Assembly (NCBI RefSeq): GCF_023635005.1
Contig: NZ_JAMLJM010000001.1
Location: 372,001-436,000 of the forward strand
DNA length: 64,000 nt
Origin: Flavobacterium luminosum
Lineage (GTDB): Bacteria; Bacteroidota; Bacteroidia; Flavobacteriales; Flavobacteriaceae
Direction of reading: 5' to 3'
The notes beneath the pieces are model-generated. The model had not been told where the DNA came from. It did no database searches and saw nothing but the letters and a program-made list of their open reading frames with translations. The translations under genes and the position numbers were made by a program. Positions 52,091 to 61,672 of this stretch are shown here, one piece after another. The stretch's first letter is position 1. Every line of letters begins with the position of its first letter.

Positions 52091-53176
52091 TTATTTCTTT
52101 TTCAAAGACGCTTCAATATTTCTCCCTATTTCATGTCCTGGTCTTGACCATCTTGGTTTTTCGCCCAATGCTTCGAATTGCGAATCACAAGCCTCTACCG
52201 TTTGGGGTTGCATCTTCTTAATAAATGATTTTTGAGGCTGCAAACCTAACATTTCAAACATCTTCATATCTTCATTCACGTCCGGATTAGGAGTCGTCAA
52301 TAACTTATCTCCTGCAAAAATAGAATTTGCTCCAGCAAAAAAGCACAATGCCTGACCCTCACGAGACATATTAGTTCTACCCGCCGATAATCGAACTTGT
52401 GTTTCTGGCATTACTATACGCGTGGTTGCCACCATACGAATCATTTCCCAAATCTCTACCGGCTGTTCTTCTTCAAGAGGCGTTCCTTCAACTGATACCA
52501 AAGCATTAATAGGAACTGATTCCGGCTGCGGGTTTAGAGTAGACAAAGCAACCAACATTCCTGCCCTATCTTCGATACTTTCTCCCATACCAATAATTCC
52601 TCCACTACAAACCGTTACATTGGTCTTACGAACATTATTAATTGTCTCAATTCTATCTTCAAAACCACGAGTTGAGATAACCTCTTTATAATATTCCTCC
52701 GAAGTGTCTAAATTATGATTATAAGCATATAATCCTGCTTCTGCTAGTCTGTGTGCTTGATTTTCGGTTAACATTCCTAAGGTACAACAAACTTCCATAT
52801 CCAATTTGTTAATGGTTCGAACCATTTCTAAAACTTGATCGAATTCTGGACCATCCTTTACATTTCTCCATGCTGCGCCCATACAAACTCTAGAGGAACC
52901 GGATGCTTTAGCTCTTAATGCCTGAGCTTTAACTTGCTGAACACTCATCAAATCGTTTCCTTCGATATCTGTGTGATAACGTGCTGCTTGAGGACAGTAT
53001 CCGCAGTCTTCAGGACAACCACCTGTTTTTATAGATAATAACGTGGAAACTTGAACAACATTCGGGTTGTGATGTTGTCTGTGAATCGTAGCCGCTTCAT
53101 ATAACAAATCCATCAAAGGCTTATTGTATATCGCAATAATTTCTTCTTTAGTCCAATTGTTTCTTGTGATACTCAT
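52091..53176 (-). CDS. bioB: Biotin synthase
   Basis: 361-aa radical SAM enzyme that inserts sulfur into dethiobiotin. The [4Fe-4S] cysteines are C54, C58 and C61 in GGCPEDCGYCPQAA. Further conserved motifs such as VCMGAAWR and SAGRTNMSREGQ support the [2Fe-2S] site. The start is ATG 53176: a longer reading to 53254 crosses a TACTTTTG -7 box (53195-53202) and adds a non-conserved hydrophobic stretch. No other bio genes are nearby. Confidence 0.96.
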   Translation of the reverse strand: MSITRNNWTKEEIIAIYNKPLMDLLYEAATIHRQHHNPNVVQVSTLLSIKTGGCPEDCGYCPQAARYHTDIEGNDLMSVQQVKAQALRAKASGSSRVCMGAAWRNVKDGPEFDQVLEMVRTINKLDMEVCCTLGMLTENQAHRLAEAGLYAYNHNLDTSEEYYKEVISTRGFEDRIETINNVRKTNVTVCSGGIIGMGESIEDRAGMLVALSTLNPQPESVPINALVSVEGTPLEEEQPVEIWEMIRMVATTRIVMPETQVRLSAGRTNMSREGQALCFFAGANSIFAGDKLLTTPNPDVNEDMKMFEMLGLQPQKSFIKKMQPQTVEACDSQFEALGEKPRWSRPGHEIGRNIEASLKKK

Positions 53177-53194
53177 AACTAGATTTTTGTTCGC

Positions 53195-53202
53195 CAAAAG
53201 TA
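53195..53202 (-). promoter_or_regulatory. -7 box upstream of bioB
   Basis: TACTTTTG on the minus strand, 19 nt before the bioB ATG. Confidence 0.45.
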
Positions 53203-53530
53203 AGTAATTCCAGTTAAAAATCCTCACAAACAAAAAAATGTTCCCAATTGCCATGGAAACATTCTTTAAAAAGATTCTATTAATTCAAAAAACTCTTTAC
53301 TTTTTATATTTCCAATATTGCATCAACTTGAAATTGACAATAACAAAAGAAGCCCTGTCTTCAAAAAGTAAATCTGAACAATACTGAGACATCACAGTAT
53401 ATTAATGAGCTTCACCTTCTTTAAATAAGAAATAGACAAGCAAGCGCCACACTGAAAATAACACCAACAAAAGACGTTAGGATTCCGGAAATAGTGTTAT
53501 TGAATAAAACTTTTCCTTACTTTAAATATT
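53203..53530. other. Intergenic region of about 330 nt without a recognisable gene
   Basis: Between bioB and ribF. No start-to-stop gene and no strong hairpin are evident. On the minus strand, just after the ribF stop, about 30 codons read open and encode a hydrophobic stretch (SGILTSFVGVIFSVALA) with no ATG, GTG or TTG start in frame ahead of it. It may be a relic of a small membrane protein gene or chance. Confidence 0.4.
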
Positions 53531-54463
53531 TTATTCTAATGTTTTAAAAAAAGACACCGCTGATTGTTGGTCTAAAGTCAGTTGCCCCTTCAAAGCTTCA
53601 ATAGAGTCAAACTTTCGTTCTTCACGAAGGTATTTCAAAACAGAAATCGTGATTTCTTTGTCATACAAATCCTCATTCAAATCAAAAAAATGGACTTCAA
53701 TCGAAATGTTTCTTCCGTCGACAGTAGGTTTAGTACCTATATTCATCATACCTCTGACTACTTTTCCATCCCAGCTACCTTGTACAATATAAACCCCTAT
53801 CTTTGGAATAATTTTTTGACTGTTATTCATTTGAATATTAGCCGTTGGAAAATCAATAGTTCTTCCTAGCTGATTGCCTTTTACAACAATTCCAGAAAAG
53901 CTATATTCATATCCAAGATACTGATTGGCCAAAGTAATTTCTCCTTCCAAAATAGCATGTCTAATTTTAGTGGAACTAATAGTGATTTCATTGATTTCTT
54001 CGGCGGAAATTTGCTCTACATCGAAATGATATTTTTTTCCGAAATAAATTAAGTCATGAATATCAGAGGCTCTATTTTTACCAAAACGATGGTCGTAACC
54101 GATGATAATTTTTTGAAGGTTAAGTTTATCAACCAAAATATTCTTTACAAACTCTTCTCCTGTGAGTTCCGACAAACTAGAATCGAAATTTAAAACCACC
54201 AAATGATCAATCCCTTGTTTTTCTAGAAGTTGAATCTTTTCTTCAGTGGTATTCAAAAGTTTTATAGAATCTGAACTATTTAGCACATTACGTGGATGTT
54301 GGGCAAAAGTAATCATAACCGTTTGTAACTGATCTACCTGTGCACTTTTTAACAGTTTACCGATGATTTTTTTATGTCCAACATGTACTCCATCAAAAGT
54401 CCCAAGCGTTACCACGCTTTTTCCTGAAGCAATAAAATCAAATATGGAATGATATACTTTCAC
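53531..54463 (-). CDS. ribF: Bifunctional riboflavin kinase / FAD synthetase
   Basis: 310-aa enzyme that phosphorylates riboflavin to FMN and adenylylates FMN to FAD. The N-terminal adenylyltransferase has GTFDGVHVGH at residues 21-30. The C-terminal riboflavin kinase (about 185-305) has the GRTIDFPTANI motif. I chose GTG 54463, which gives MKVYHSI at the start, because the TTG at 54481 lies within a TACATTTG promoter box (54479-54486). Confidence 0.95.
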   Translation of the reverse strand: MKVYHSIFDFIASGKSVVTLGTFDGVHVGHKKIIGKLLKSAQVDQLQTVMITFAQHPRNVLNSSDSIKLLNTTEEKIQLLEKQGIDHLVVLNFDSSLSELTGEEFVKNILVDKLNLQKIIIGYDHRFGKNRASDIHDLIYFGKKYHFDVEQISAEEINEITISSTKIRHAILEGEITLANQYLGYEYSFSGIVVKGNQLGRTIDFPTANIQMNNSQKIIPKIGVYIVQGSWDGKVVRGMMNIGTKPTVDGRNISIEVHFFDLNEDLYDKEITISVLKYLREERKFDSIEALKGQLTLDQQSAVSFFKTLE

Positions 54464-54478
54464 AAAATAAAGTTTCAG

Positions 54479-54486
54479 CAAATGTA
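54479..54486 (-). promoter_or_regulatory. -7 box upstream of ribF
   Basis: TACATTTG on the minus strand, 15 nt before the GTG start. Confidence 0.5.
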
Positions 54487-54495
54487 AACAAAATA

Positions 54496-54518
54496 AAATG
54501 AGGCGTTGAGCCTCATTT
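54496..54518 (-). terminator. Terminator of the first M43 protease gene
   Basis: Stem AAATGAGGC / GCCTCATTT with a 5-nt loop, followed on the minus strand by a T-rich tract. Confidence 0.7.
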
Positions 54519-54520
54519 CT

Positions 54521-56506
54521 TTAATTTTTGATGAATTTAACCAATGTTGATTTTTGATCGGAAACAACCTTCAGAATATACACTCCTGTCTGCAGGGATG
54601 AAACCTCAACTGTATTTTCTACAGCATTTTGCACTAGCATTTCATTAACTTTTACACCTGAAATATTATAGATGTAGCCTTTACAATTTTTACCAAAATC
54701 TTGGTTAACAATGAAGGCCAATTGCTCATTTACCGGGTTCTTTTTCAATAATATATCTTGCCCGATCAGGATTGGTTTTATAGAGAACAGAGTACTTTCG
54801 TTACTACCGAAATTACCGCTAGAAGCAATAATTTGTTCACCACTCAATAATGTATAGTATCCTTCACCATAATCACAACAAATTCCGTCACCTTCTGTAT
54901 CATTAATTTCAAACACATAGCATTCGTCTTTTGCTAATTTCCAATTGTAAGTCATCAATGCTGGTAGCTGATTCGGGCTGTCTTGATAAACCGGTGATGC
55001 ATAAACCACTTCATTATTACTATTTTTTAAACTCCAACTTACTTCTGAACCATAATTATCTAATTGCAATTTCAGAGTAATATCCTGAGAAGGTACTGAA
55101 TTAGCAAAACTCGGCAACGAAGCAGTTCCTGTTGAAGCATTGTTGGAAGCTCTTTCATCTGTTTGCCCATTAACTGAGACAATATTTACTGAAAAAGTTG
55201 ATTGCGCGTCAATATTAATAGGAATTTTTACAATATCAGACTGATGAGTCCCTAAAGTACCACTCCAACTATATTGCTGAGTAGCTCCTCCATTGATGGA
55301 ATAACTTAAAACAGCATTTGTCAACAAATTAGTTCCTCGATTGGTTATTGTTACTTTCTTATACAATTCTACAGAGGCTCCACAACTTGCTTGAATGCCA
55401 TAAGCATCTTTTTCCACTTTCAATTCTGCGTCATTAGCAAACAAATTGATAGGTTGATCCTTTGTAGAAGCCTTTAGGGAAGCTCTTCTAGGAGCATTAT
55501 TAATAATTGTAAGTATTCTATCTTTTTGATTTTGAGTAAAAATATTCATACATGAATCATCGGTATAATCCATATAATTTTGCACCATTTCATTTTCTAA
55601 ATTATTACAACTTAGCACTGTAGGACAGCCATAATTAGCATCATGTGCTGTTGGAGTATCCGCACAATAATCGTCTCCACAAGTAGCATCACCCCAAATA
55701 TGTCTTAATCCTAACCAATGCCCTACCTCATGGGTCATGGTTCTTCCTTTATCGTACGTTGTGTTACTATACAAACCAGCCGGATAAATCTCTCTTGAAC
55801 CAAACGTTCCATAGTTTGCTACTACTCCATCTGTAGAAGCCAACCCTCCTGAAGGATCCAAACCTTGTAGACCAGATGCATCAGGGAATTGTGCATATCC
55901 CAACAAAGAGCTATCGCTAAAATTAACCGACCACATATTTAGATATTGACCAGGATCCCAAATTGTCTCGGGCTTCAAAATGGTTTCTATTTCGTCCATT
56001 GACCAAGATGATTTATCAAATATAACCCTATGAATACCGTTGGTTGGATTCCCTTTAGGATCAACTTGAGCCAAGGCAAACTGAATTTGAATATCTGCTC
56101 CTACTGGGCTCAAATTATATCCCGGAGTTCCTATTTTTTTTCTAAAATCGTTGTTCATCACAGTAATTTGTGAGCGCACCTGCTCATCTGTAATATTTGG
56201 AGCCACACCTAATGCTTCTCCATTATTAACAACATGAACCACAACTGGAATGGTAATAATACTTCCTGCTTCTGATCTGTTTTTTCTATAATTCTCTACG
56301 ATAGGGTTTAACCATTTTTCGAATTGCTCATTCGATAATCTGTTGGGATTTTTCTGTTGAATATAATTTTCATATTCTACCGAAAAACAACGAATAACAT
56401 TTGTATGATTTGGTTTTTTTGAAAAAACCTTCTGCTTTTGTTGCGCTTGAGCAAAATTTAAAAACAGTAAAACCATAACCATCAATAGACTTTGGGCACT
56501 TTTCAT
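54521..56506 (-). CDS. Secreted M43-family zinc metalloprotease with type IX sorting domain
   Basis: 661 aa. Signal peptide (about 1-21), propeptide, then a pappalysin-type (M43) catalytic domain with the zinc site HEVGHWLGLRH at 259-269 and a Met-turn in NYMDYTDDSCMN. Cysteine pairs around CGDDYCADT are typical of the family. A CARDB-like beta domain and a module with DTEGDGICCDYGEGYY (a probable calcium-binding Asp loop) follow. The C-terminal domain (about 585-661, GVYILKVVSDQKSTLVKFIKN region) is a type A type IX sorting domain. It is divergent from the M12B-like protease gene, with 173 nt between them. Confidence 0.9.
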   Translation of the reverse strand: MKSAQSLLMVMVLLFLNFAQAQQKQKVFSKKPNHTNVIRCFSVEYENYIQQKNPNRLSNEQFEKWLNPIVENYRKNRSEAGSIITIPVVVHVVNNGEALGVAPNITDEQVRSQITVMNNDFRKKIGTPGYNLSPVGADIQIQFALAQVDPKGNPTNGIHRVIFDKSSWSMDEIETILKPETIWDPGQYLNMWSVNFSDSSLLGYAQFPDASGLQGLDPSGGLASTDGVVANYGTFGSREIYPAGLYSNTTYDKGRTMTHEVGHWLGLRHIWGDATCGDDYCADTPTAHDANYGCPTVLSCNNLENEMVQNYMDYTDDSCMNIFTQNQKDRILTIINNAPRRASLKASTKDQPINLFANDAELKVEKDAYGIQASCGASVELYKKVTITNRGTNLLTNAVLSYSINGGATQQYSWSGTLGTHQSDIVKIPINIDAQSTFSVNIVSVNGQTDERASNNASTGTASLPSFANSVPSQDITLKLQLDNYGSEVSWSLKNSNNEVVYASPVYQDSPNQLPALMTYNWKLAKDECYVFEINDTEGDGICCDYGEGYYTLLSGEQIIASSGNFGSNESTLFSIKPILIGQDILLKKNPVNEQLAFIVNQDFGKNCKGYIYNISGVKVNEMLVQNAVENTVEVSSLQTGVYILKVVSDQKSTLVKFIKN

Positions 56507-56527
56507 AACAATTTATTTGTATCAACA

Positions 56528-56576
56528 CAAAACTATTCAATTAAATTAAATTTTATCACTGTAAAAAACGTTTTTT
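56528..56576. promoter_or_regulatory. Divergent regulatory region between two protease genes
   Basis: Contains a perfect 14-bp palindrome AAAAAACGTTTTTT (56563-56576), the motif CGTTTTTTACAGT on the minus strand (56558-56570), and a TAGTTTTG -7 box for the M43 gene (56528-56535, minus). The palindrome lies about 22 bp upstream of that -7 box, where an activator or repressor could act. Confidence 0.45.
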
Positions 56577-56679
56577 AAAAAAAGTTTTGTTAACTGAATC
56601 ATTTTCAAAATTTTAGTTAATAAAGTTTAGATAATTTAAAAAAAATGTTAACTTGGTATTGAATTTAACCCTCCTATCT

Positions 56680-59421
56680 ATGAAAAGAAAATTACTATTT
56701 TTTTCTTTCTGTATTTTTAGCAATTTTTACTTAAATGCTCAAACTAAAAAGTTATGGCATTTAGAAAATGTAAAAGAAACTAATATAGAAGAAAACGCCC
56801 GAGAATTAAAGATCGAAGAATACAAGGTATTCTCTTTAAATCTGAATGAATTTCAAAATCAACTCAAAAAAGCACCCTTAAAAACTGCTTTTAAAAAAAA
56901 CAATGATGTAATTGTTACACTCCCTAATGCTTCAGGTGAATTAGAAGAATTCAGAATCGTAGAATCTTCTGTTTTTGAACCCGAACTACAAGCCAAATTT
57001 CCGGAAATACGATCCTACAGAGGTCAAAGTCTGAAAAATCCCGCTACTATTGCAGCATTCAGCGTTTCTCCCTACAACGGTGTAAGTGCAATAATTCGCT
57101 CGGGTGAATCAGGAAAAACTATCATTATTGACCCTACTGAAAAAGGAAACACCTCAACCTACAAAGTCTTTTACAAATCTTCCAAAAAAGCGGATGGAAA
57201 GTTTACATGTACTACGGATGATGATGCTAATAATTTAGCACAACAATTGCGACAAGGAGTGAATCTTAAAAATGCTGACGATGGTAAATTAAGAACTTTT
57301 AGGCTCGCATTATCTTGTACTGCTGAATACGCGAATTACTTTGGAGCAACCAATGCCTCACAAGTTGCCAATGTAAATGCCGCCTACAACGCAACCATGA
57401 CTCGTGTAAACGGAGTGTTTGAAATGGATTTCAATGCAACTATGATCATTATTGCTAATAACAACAATGTAATTTATTACAATCCAGCAACCGATCCATA
57501 CTCCGATGCAGCAAACATGACGAATTGGAACAACCAACTACAAACTACACTTACCAACGTTATTGGAGAAGCCAATTATGATGTAGGTCACTTGTTCGGA
57601 GCTACTGGAGGTGGAGGAAATGCAGGGTGTATCGGATGCGTTTGTGTTGATGGTCAAAAAGGAAGAGGATACACTTCTCCGGCGGATGGTATTCCTTCAG
57701 GAGACAATTTCGATATCGATTATGTAGCCCATGAACTTGGACATCAATTTGGCGGAAATCATACTTTCACATTCAGCAGCGAAGGTACAATTGCTCAAAA
57801 AGAGCCCGGATCAGGTTCTACTATCATGGGATATGCCGGCATTACAGGAGCTACAGATGTTCAGGCTCACAGTGACGCTTTATTTCACGCAGTAAGTATT
57901 CAACAAGTTACCGTAAACATAAAAACGAAATCATGCCCAACCATCACCAACATCAGCAATGCTACTCCAACAGCAAATGCCGGAGCCGATCTAATTCTTC
58001 CGAAAGGGACTGCTTTTAAACTTACTGGTGTTGGAACGGATGCAAATCCGGGAGATGCTTTGACTTATATTTGGGAACAATTTGACGATGGAACTCCCAC
58101 TACGACATACCCAAGTACAACGAAGACCTCAGGACCTAATTTCAGAACTTTCACTGCCACAATATCACCTACAAGAAACTTCCCTCGACTAGAAGACCAT
58201 CTGGCAAACGGCCTTAATGGGAACAAATGGGAACTAGTACCAAACGTAGCCCGTACGCTTAATTTTAGATTTACCGTAAGAGATAACAAACTTGGCGGAG
58301 GAAGCAACAACAGTGATGATATGACTGTTACCTTCAGTAATTCGGCAGGCCCTTTTGAAGTGACTTCACAAGCCACGACTGGAACTACCTATTTGGTTGG
58401 AGCCACAACTTCCGTAAAATGGAATGTAAACAATACCAACAACTTAAGTGGTGCAGCCAATGTCAACATTAAACTATCTATTGATGGCGGGCTAACCTAC
58501 CCATACACTCTGGCCAGCAATACTTTAAATGACGGTACTGAAAACATCACCCTACCTGCCGGAGTCTCTGCCCCGTTTTGTCGTATTTTAGTAGAACCCA
58601 CCGCTAATGTTTTTTATGCAATCAACACCAAAGATTTCGCTATTGGTTACACCGTTACTCAACAATGTGTTACGTACTCATCAGGAAATCTAAATGCCAC
58701 GATTGTAGAGCACAACCCATTGGCCTACGATGTGTTTAATTTAAACATTCCGCAGGATGTTATCATAAAAGATGTTAATGTAATGACGGACATTTCTCAT
58801 AGACCAAACCAATTATACACTAGAATTTCACACCCAGACGGAACAGCTGTAGTATTATACAATACACCAACCTCAAAAAGAGAAGGTGCAAGTGTAAAAT
58901 GCGGAAATAAAACTAATCAATTATTAGCAACCTTTGATGATGCAGGAGCTGTATTTGATTGTACCATTGCTGATATAAGCACTACTACAAAAATAAAACC
59001 TTCAGGAACACTAGCTTCTTTTAATGGGAAGCATTCTAATGGAACTTGGAAATTCAGAATTGCCGATATAGACACCGTGAATCCTCCTTCAGAAAATTCA
59101 GGAACTTTAAATTCTTTTAGTATTGAAATTTGTTATCAGGAAATACAATCATTGGATGCCAAAGATTTCGAATTTGCAAATTTCTCCCTTTATCCAAATC
59201 CAAATAAAGGAAACTTTACACTGAAGTTTGATTCGGAATCGGGCAAAGACATTGAGGTGAAAATTTTTGATTTAAGAGGAAGAACAATATCAGAAAAAAC
59301 TTATTCGAATAATGGTTTCTTCAACCAAGAAATTAACTTGAAAAACGTTACTTCTGGTGTTTATTTAGTTAATATAAATGATGGAATCAAAAAAACAACC
59401 AAACGAATCGTTGTGGAATAA
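56680..59421 (+). CDS. Secreted reprolysin-like (M12B) zinc metalloprotease with P-domain and type IX sorting domain
   Basis: 913 aa from ATG 56680. Signal peptide to about residue 20, a propeptide of roughly 170 residues, then a reprolysin-like catalytic domain with the zinc site HELGHQFGGNH at 351-361 and a Met-turn near TIMGYAG. A Ca-binding beta-sandwich region follows, then a proprotein-convertase P (Homo B) domain (about 690-830, GTWKFRIADID). The C-terminal type A sorting domain starts at FSLYPNPNKGNFTLKFD and ends KKTTKRIVVE. A TTG start 27 nt upstream is less likely. Probably a secreted nutritional or surface protease; the substrate is unknown. Confidence 0.92.
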   Translation: MKRKLLFFSFCIFSNFYLNAQTKKLWHLENVKETNIEENARELKIEEYKVFSLNLNEFQNQLKKAPLKTAFKKNNDVIVTLPNASGELEEFRIVESSVFEPELQAKFPEIRSYRGQSLKNPATIAAFSVSPYNGVSAIIRSGESGKTIIIDPTEKGNTSTYKVFYKSSKKADGKFTCTTDDDANNLAQQLRQGVNLKNADDGKLRTFRLALSCTAEYANYFGATNASQVANVNAAYNATMTRVNGVFEMDFNATMIIIANNNNVIYYNPATDPYSDAANMTNWNNQLQTTLTNVIGEANYDVGHLFGATGGGGNAGCIGCVCVDGQKGRGYTSPADGIPSGDNFDIDYVAHELGHQFGGNHTFTFSSEGTIAQKEPGSGSTIMGYAGITGATDVQAHSDALFHAVSIQQVTVNIKTKSCPTITNISNATPTANAGADLILPKGTAFKLTGVGTDANPGDALTYIWEQFDDGTPTTTYPSTTKTSGPNFRTFTATISPTRNFPRLEDHLANGLNGNKWELVPNVARTLNFRFTVRDNKLGGGSNNSDDMTVTFSNSAGPFEVTSQATTGTTYLVGATTSVKWNVNNTNNLSGAANVNIKLSIDGGLTYPYTLASNTLNDGTENITLPAGVSAPFCRILVEPTANVFYAINTKDFAIGYTVTQQCVTYSSGNLNATIVEHNPLAYDVFNLNIPQDVIIKDVNVMTDISHRPNQLYTRISHPDGTAVVLYNTPTSKREGASVKCGNKTNQLLATFDDAGAVFDCTIADISTTTKIKPSGTLASFNGKHSNGTWKFRIADIDTVNPPSENSGTLNSFSIEICYQEIQSLDAKDFEFANFSLYPNPNKGNFTLKFDSESGKDIEVKIFDLRGRTISEKTYSNNGFFNQEINLKNVTSGVYLVNINDGIKKTTKRIVVE

Positions 59422-59443
59422 CAACAAATAAAATAATGGAATC

Positions 59444-59474
59444 AGAAGAGGTAAATTTCTGCCTCTTCTTTTTT
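59444..59474 (+). terminator. Terminator of the M12B-like protease gene
   Basis: Stem AGAAGAGG / CCTCTTCT with a 10-nt loop and a T-run. Confidence 0.85.
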
Positions 59475-59547
59475 ACTAATATAAGGCTCATGGGATCAAA
59501 TAGGGTTAAATCCAAAAAAAAAGATTATTTAAAAAAAAATGTTTTTT

Positions 59548-59580
59548 TTGTTAAATAATTACACTATAGTACTATTTTTG
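59548..59580 (+). promoter_or_regulatory. Candidate promoter of the second M43 protease gene
   Basis: TTG at 59548-59550, 22 bp, TATTTTTG at 59573-59580. The -7 box is good; the spacer is longer than usual. Confidence 0.5.
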
Positions 59581-59611
59581 CAAGCTATCAAATTATAAAC
59601 CATAATAAATT

Positions 59612-61618
59612 ATGATGAAAAAATACTTAAAGATAAAGCTAATAACAATAAGTTTAATGGCTAGTTTTCTATCCAACGCTCAAGATCAACAATCAAAATT
59701 TATTCGTTGTTCTTCTATTGAATATGAAGAAAGTTTAAAAGCAAAGTTTCAACAAAGAAATTCAATTTCTGAATTTGAAAAATGGATTGCGCCTATTGTT
59801 GAAAAAGTGAAAGAGGGCAAAAAAAATAAAAAAAACAACCGATCTATTTCTAGAATTATTCGTATCCCTGTAGTAGTACATGTAATGCACAATGGAGATG
59901 CTTTGGGTTCCGGAGAAAATATTTCTGATGCGCAAGTAAAATCACAAATAGAAGTACTAAATCAAGATTTCAGAAAAATGATTAACACAAATGGCTATAA
60001 TACAAATCCCGTTGGAGCGGATCTAGAAATTGAGTTTGTTTTAGCCAAAAGAAAACCTGATGGAACCTCTACAACAGGTATTGACAGAGTCAGCACAAAA
60101 ACAGTTTCATATAACTCAATGGCTAATGTAGAAACTATGAAGTCTACCACTATTTGGGATCCAACTAAGTACCTTAATATGTGGACTATAAATATAGGAG
60201 GTAAATCTCCTTGGAATCAAACTTTAGGTTATGCTCAATTTCCCCAAGGTTCAAATCTAATTGGTGTTTATGGAGGAGATGATGCAACCACCCCTTCTCC
60301 TGCTTTGACAGACGGTTTAGTAATGCGTTATGAAGCATTTGGTTCTAGAGATATCCACCCAGGTGGAACTTATTTAGCAGGATATGATTTAGGCAGAACT
60401 GTTACTCATGAAATAGGTCACTGGTTAGGACTCAGACACATTTGGGGTGATGGAGATTGCTCTGTTGATGATTATTGCACGGACACACCTAATGCAGGAC
60501 AAGCTAACTATACATGTGATCCTGTAGATTCTTGTCCTGACGGTCAAGGCAATGACATGATTGAGAATTACATGGATTACACTAATGATGCATGTATGAA
60601 TATTTTTACAAATGATCAGAAAAATAGAGTTATAGCAGTAATGCACAACTCACTAAGAAGAAAAGAATTACTATCTTCACCTGCCTTAGTACCCTTAAAT
60701 TTACCAACTGAAGGAAGTCTATCAATTGAAGATATAGGCCTAAATCCTTGTAGTAAATTTTTAAATACAGTTCTAAAATTAACAAATTACGGAACAAACA
60801 ATATCACATCAGCACAAATCCTTTTCGACTTTGATGGTGTAGGAACACAAACATACAATTGGACAGGAAATTTAGCTCCTAATGCTTCAACAAATATAAA
60901 TTTACCAAGCATGTATTTAGCTAATACGTCTCAATCTTTTTATGCTTCATTGGAAAAGGTAAATAACATTACTGATGGTTACATCACTAATAACGAAGTT
61001 GGCAAAATAGTTGACTCACCTAATGTGATTGTTGGAAACAACGTTGTTTTTAACCTTAAACCTGATCATTATGCCGATGAAATTGAGTGGAATTTAAAAG
61101 ACATTAACGGAAACATCTTACAATCTAGTCCAAAATATGATATTGGTGATTCAACTTTAAAAACTTACAATTGGAATTTACCAAACGGCTGTTATACATT
61201 AACCGTTATTGATACTTATGGAGATGGATTAAATTATGACGCAAATGGCTTAGATGGTTATTACAACTTATATGATCAGAATAACAATAAAATTTTTGAA
61301 GGAGGAGGACACAAGAACCAAGTTGAACATAAATTTGCTATAAATACTCTTTCAAATAATGATTTTGAATTTGACAATTTCTCATTGTACCCAAATCCTA
61401 ACAAAGGAAACTTTACGGTTAAATTTGACCCTGAAACAAATGATAAAATCAATATTGATGTGTATGACTTAAGAGGAAGACAAATCTTTGAAAGATCATA
61501 CGTTAATAACGGAACATTCAATCAGGAAGTTAACCTGAATAATATTTCTTCAGGAGTTTATCTAATCACCATATCTAATGGTCAAAAGAAAACTACTAAA
61601 CGTATAGTAATTGAATAA
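59612..61618 (+). CDS. Secreted M43-family zinc metalloprotease with type IX sorting domain
   Basis: 668 aa. Signal peptide (about 1-24), propeptide, M43 catalytic domain with HEIGHWLGLRH at 266-276 and the NYMDYTNDACMN Met-turn, a beta-sandwich domain, a DTYGDGLNYDANGLDGYY calcium-type loop, and a type A sorting domain (FSLYPNPNKGNFTVKFD to KKTTKRIVIE). It is a clear paralogue of the M43 gene at 54.5-56.5 kb across the catalytic half. Its sorting domain, however, is much closer to that of the neighbouring M12B-like protease. It has its own promoter and a shared terminator with pth. Confidence 0.9.
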   Translation: MMKKYLKIKLITISLMASFLSNAQDQQSKFIRCSSIEYEESLKAKFQQRNSISEFEKWIAPIVEKVKEGKKNKKNNRSISRIIRIPVVVHVMHNGDALGSGENISDAQVKSQIEVLNQDFRKMINTNGYNTNPVGADLEIEFVLAKRKPDGTSTTGIDRVSTKTVSYNSMANVETMKSTTIWDPTKYLNMWTINIGGKSPWNQTLGYAQFPQGSNLIGVYGGDDATTPSPALTDGLVMRYEAFGSRDIHPGGTYLAGYDLGRTVTHEIGHWLGLRHIWGDGDCSVDDYCTDTPNAGQANYTCDPVDSCPDGQGNDMIENYMDYTNDACMNIFTNDQKNRVIAVMHNSLRRKELLSSPALVPLNLPTEGSLSIEDIGLNPCSKFLNTVLKLTNYGTNNITSAQILFDFDGVGTQTYNWTGNLAPNASTNINLPSMYLANTSQSFYASLEKVNNITDGYITNNEVGKIVDSPNVIVGNNVVFNLKPDHYADEIEWNLKDINGNILQSSPKYDIGDSTLKTYNWNLPNGCYTLTVIDTYGDGLNYDANGLDGYYNLYDQNNNKIFEGGGHKNQVEHKFAINTLSNNDFEFDNFSLYPNPNKGNFTVKFDPETNDKINIDVYDLRGRQIFERSYVNNGTFNQEVNLNNISSGVYLITISNGQKKTTKRIVIE

Positions 61619-61638
61619 TTACTGCGAAAATAAATCAC

Positions 61639-61672
61639 AAAAAAGGGAAGTTTTGAAAAACTTCCCTTTTTT
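61639..61672. terminator. Bidirectional intrinsic terminator
   Basis: Stem AAAAGGGAAGTTTT / AAAACTTCCCTTTT with a GA loop, between the second M43 protease gene and the convergent pth. Confidence 0.85.
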
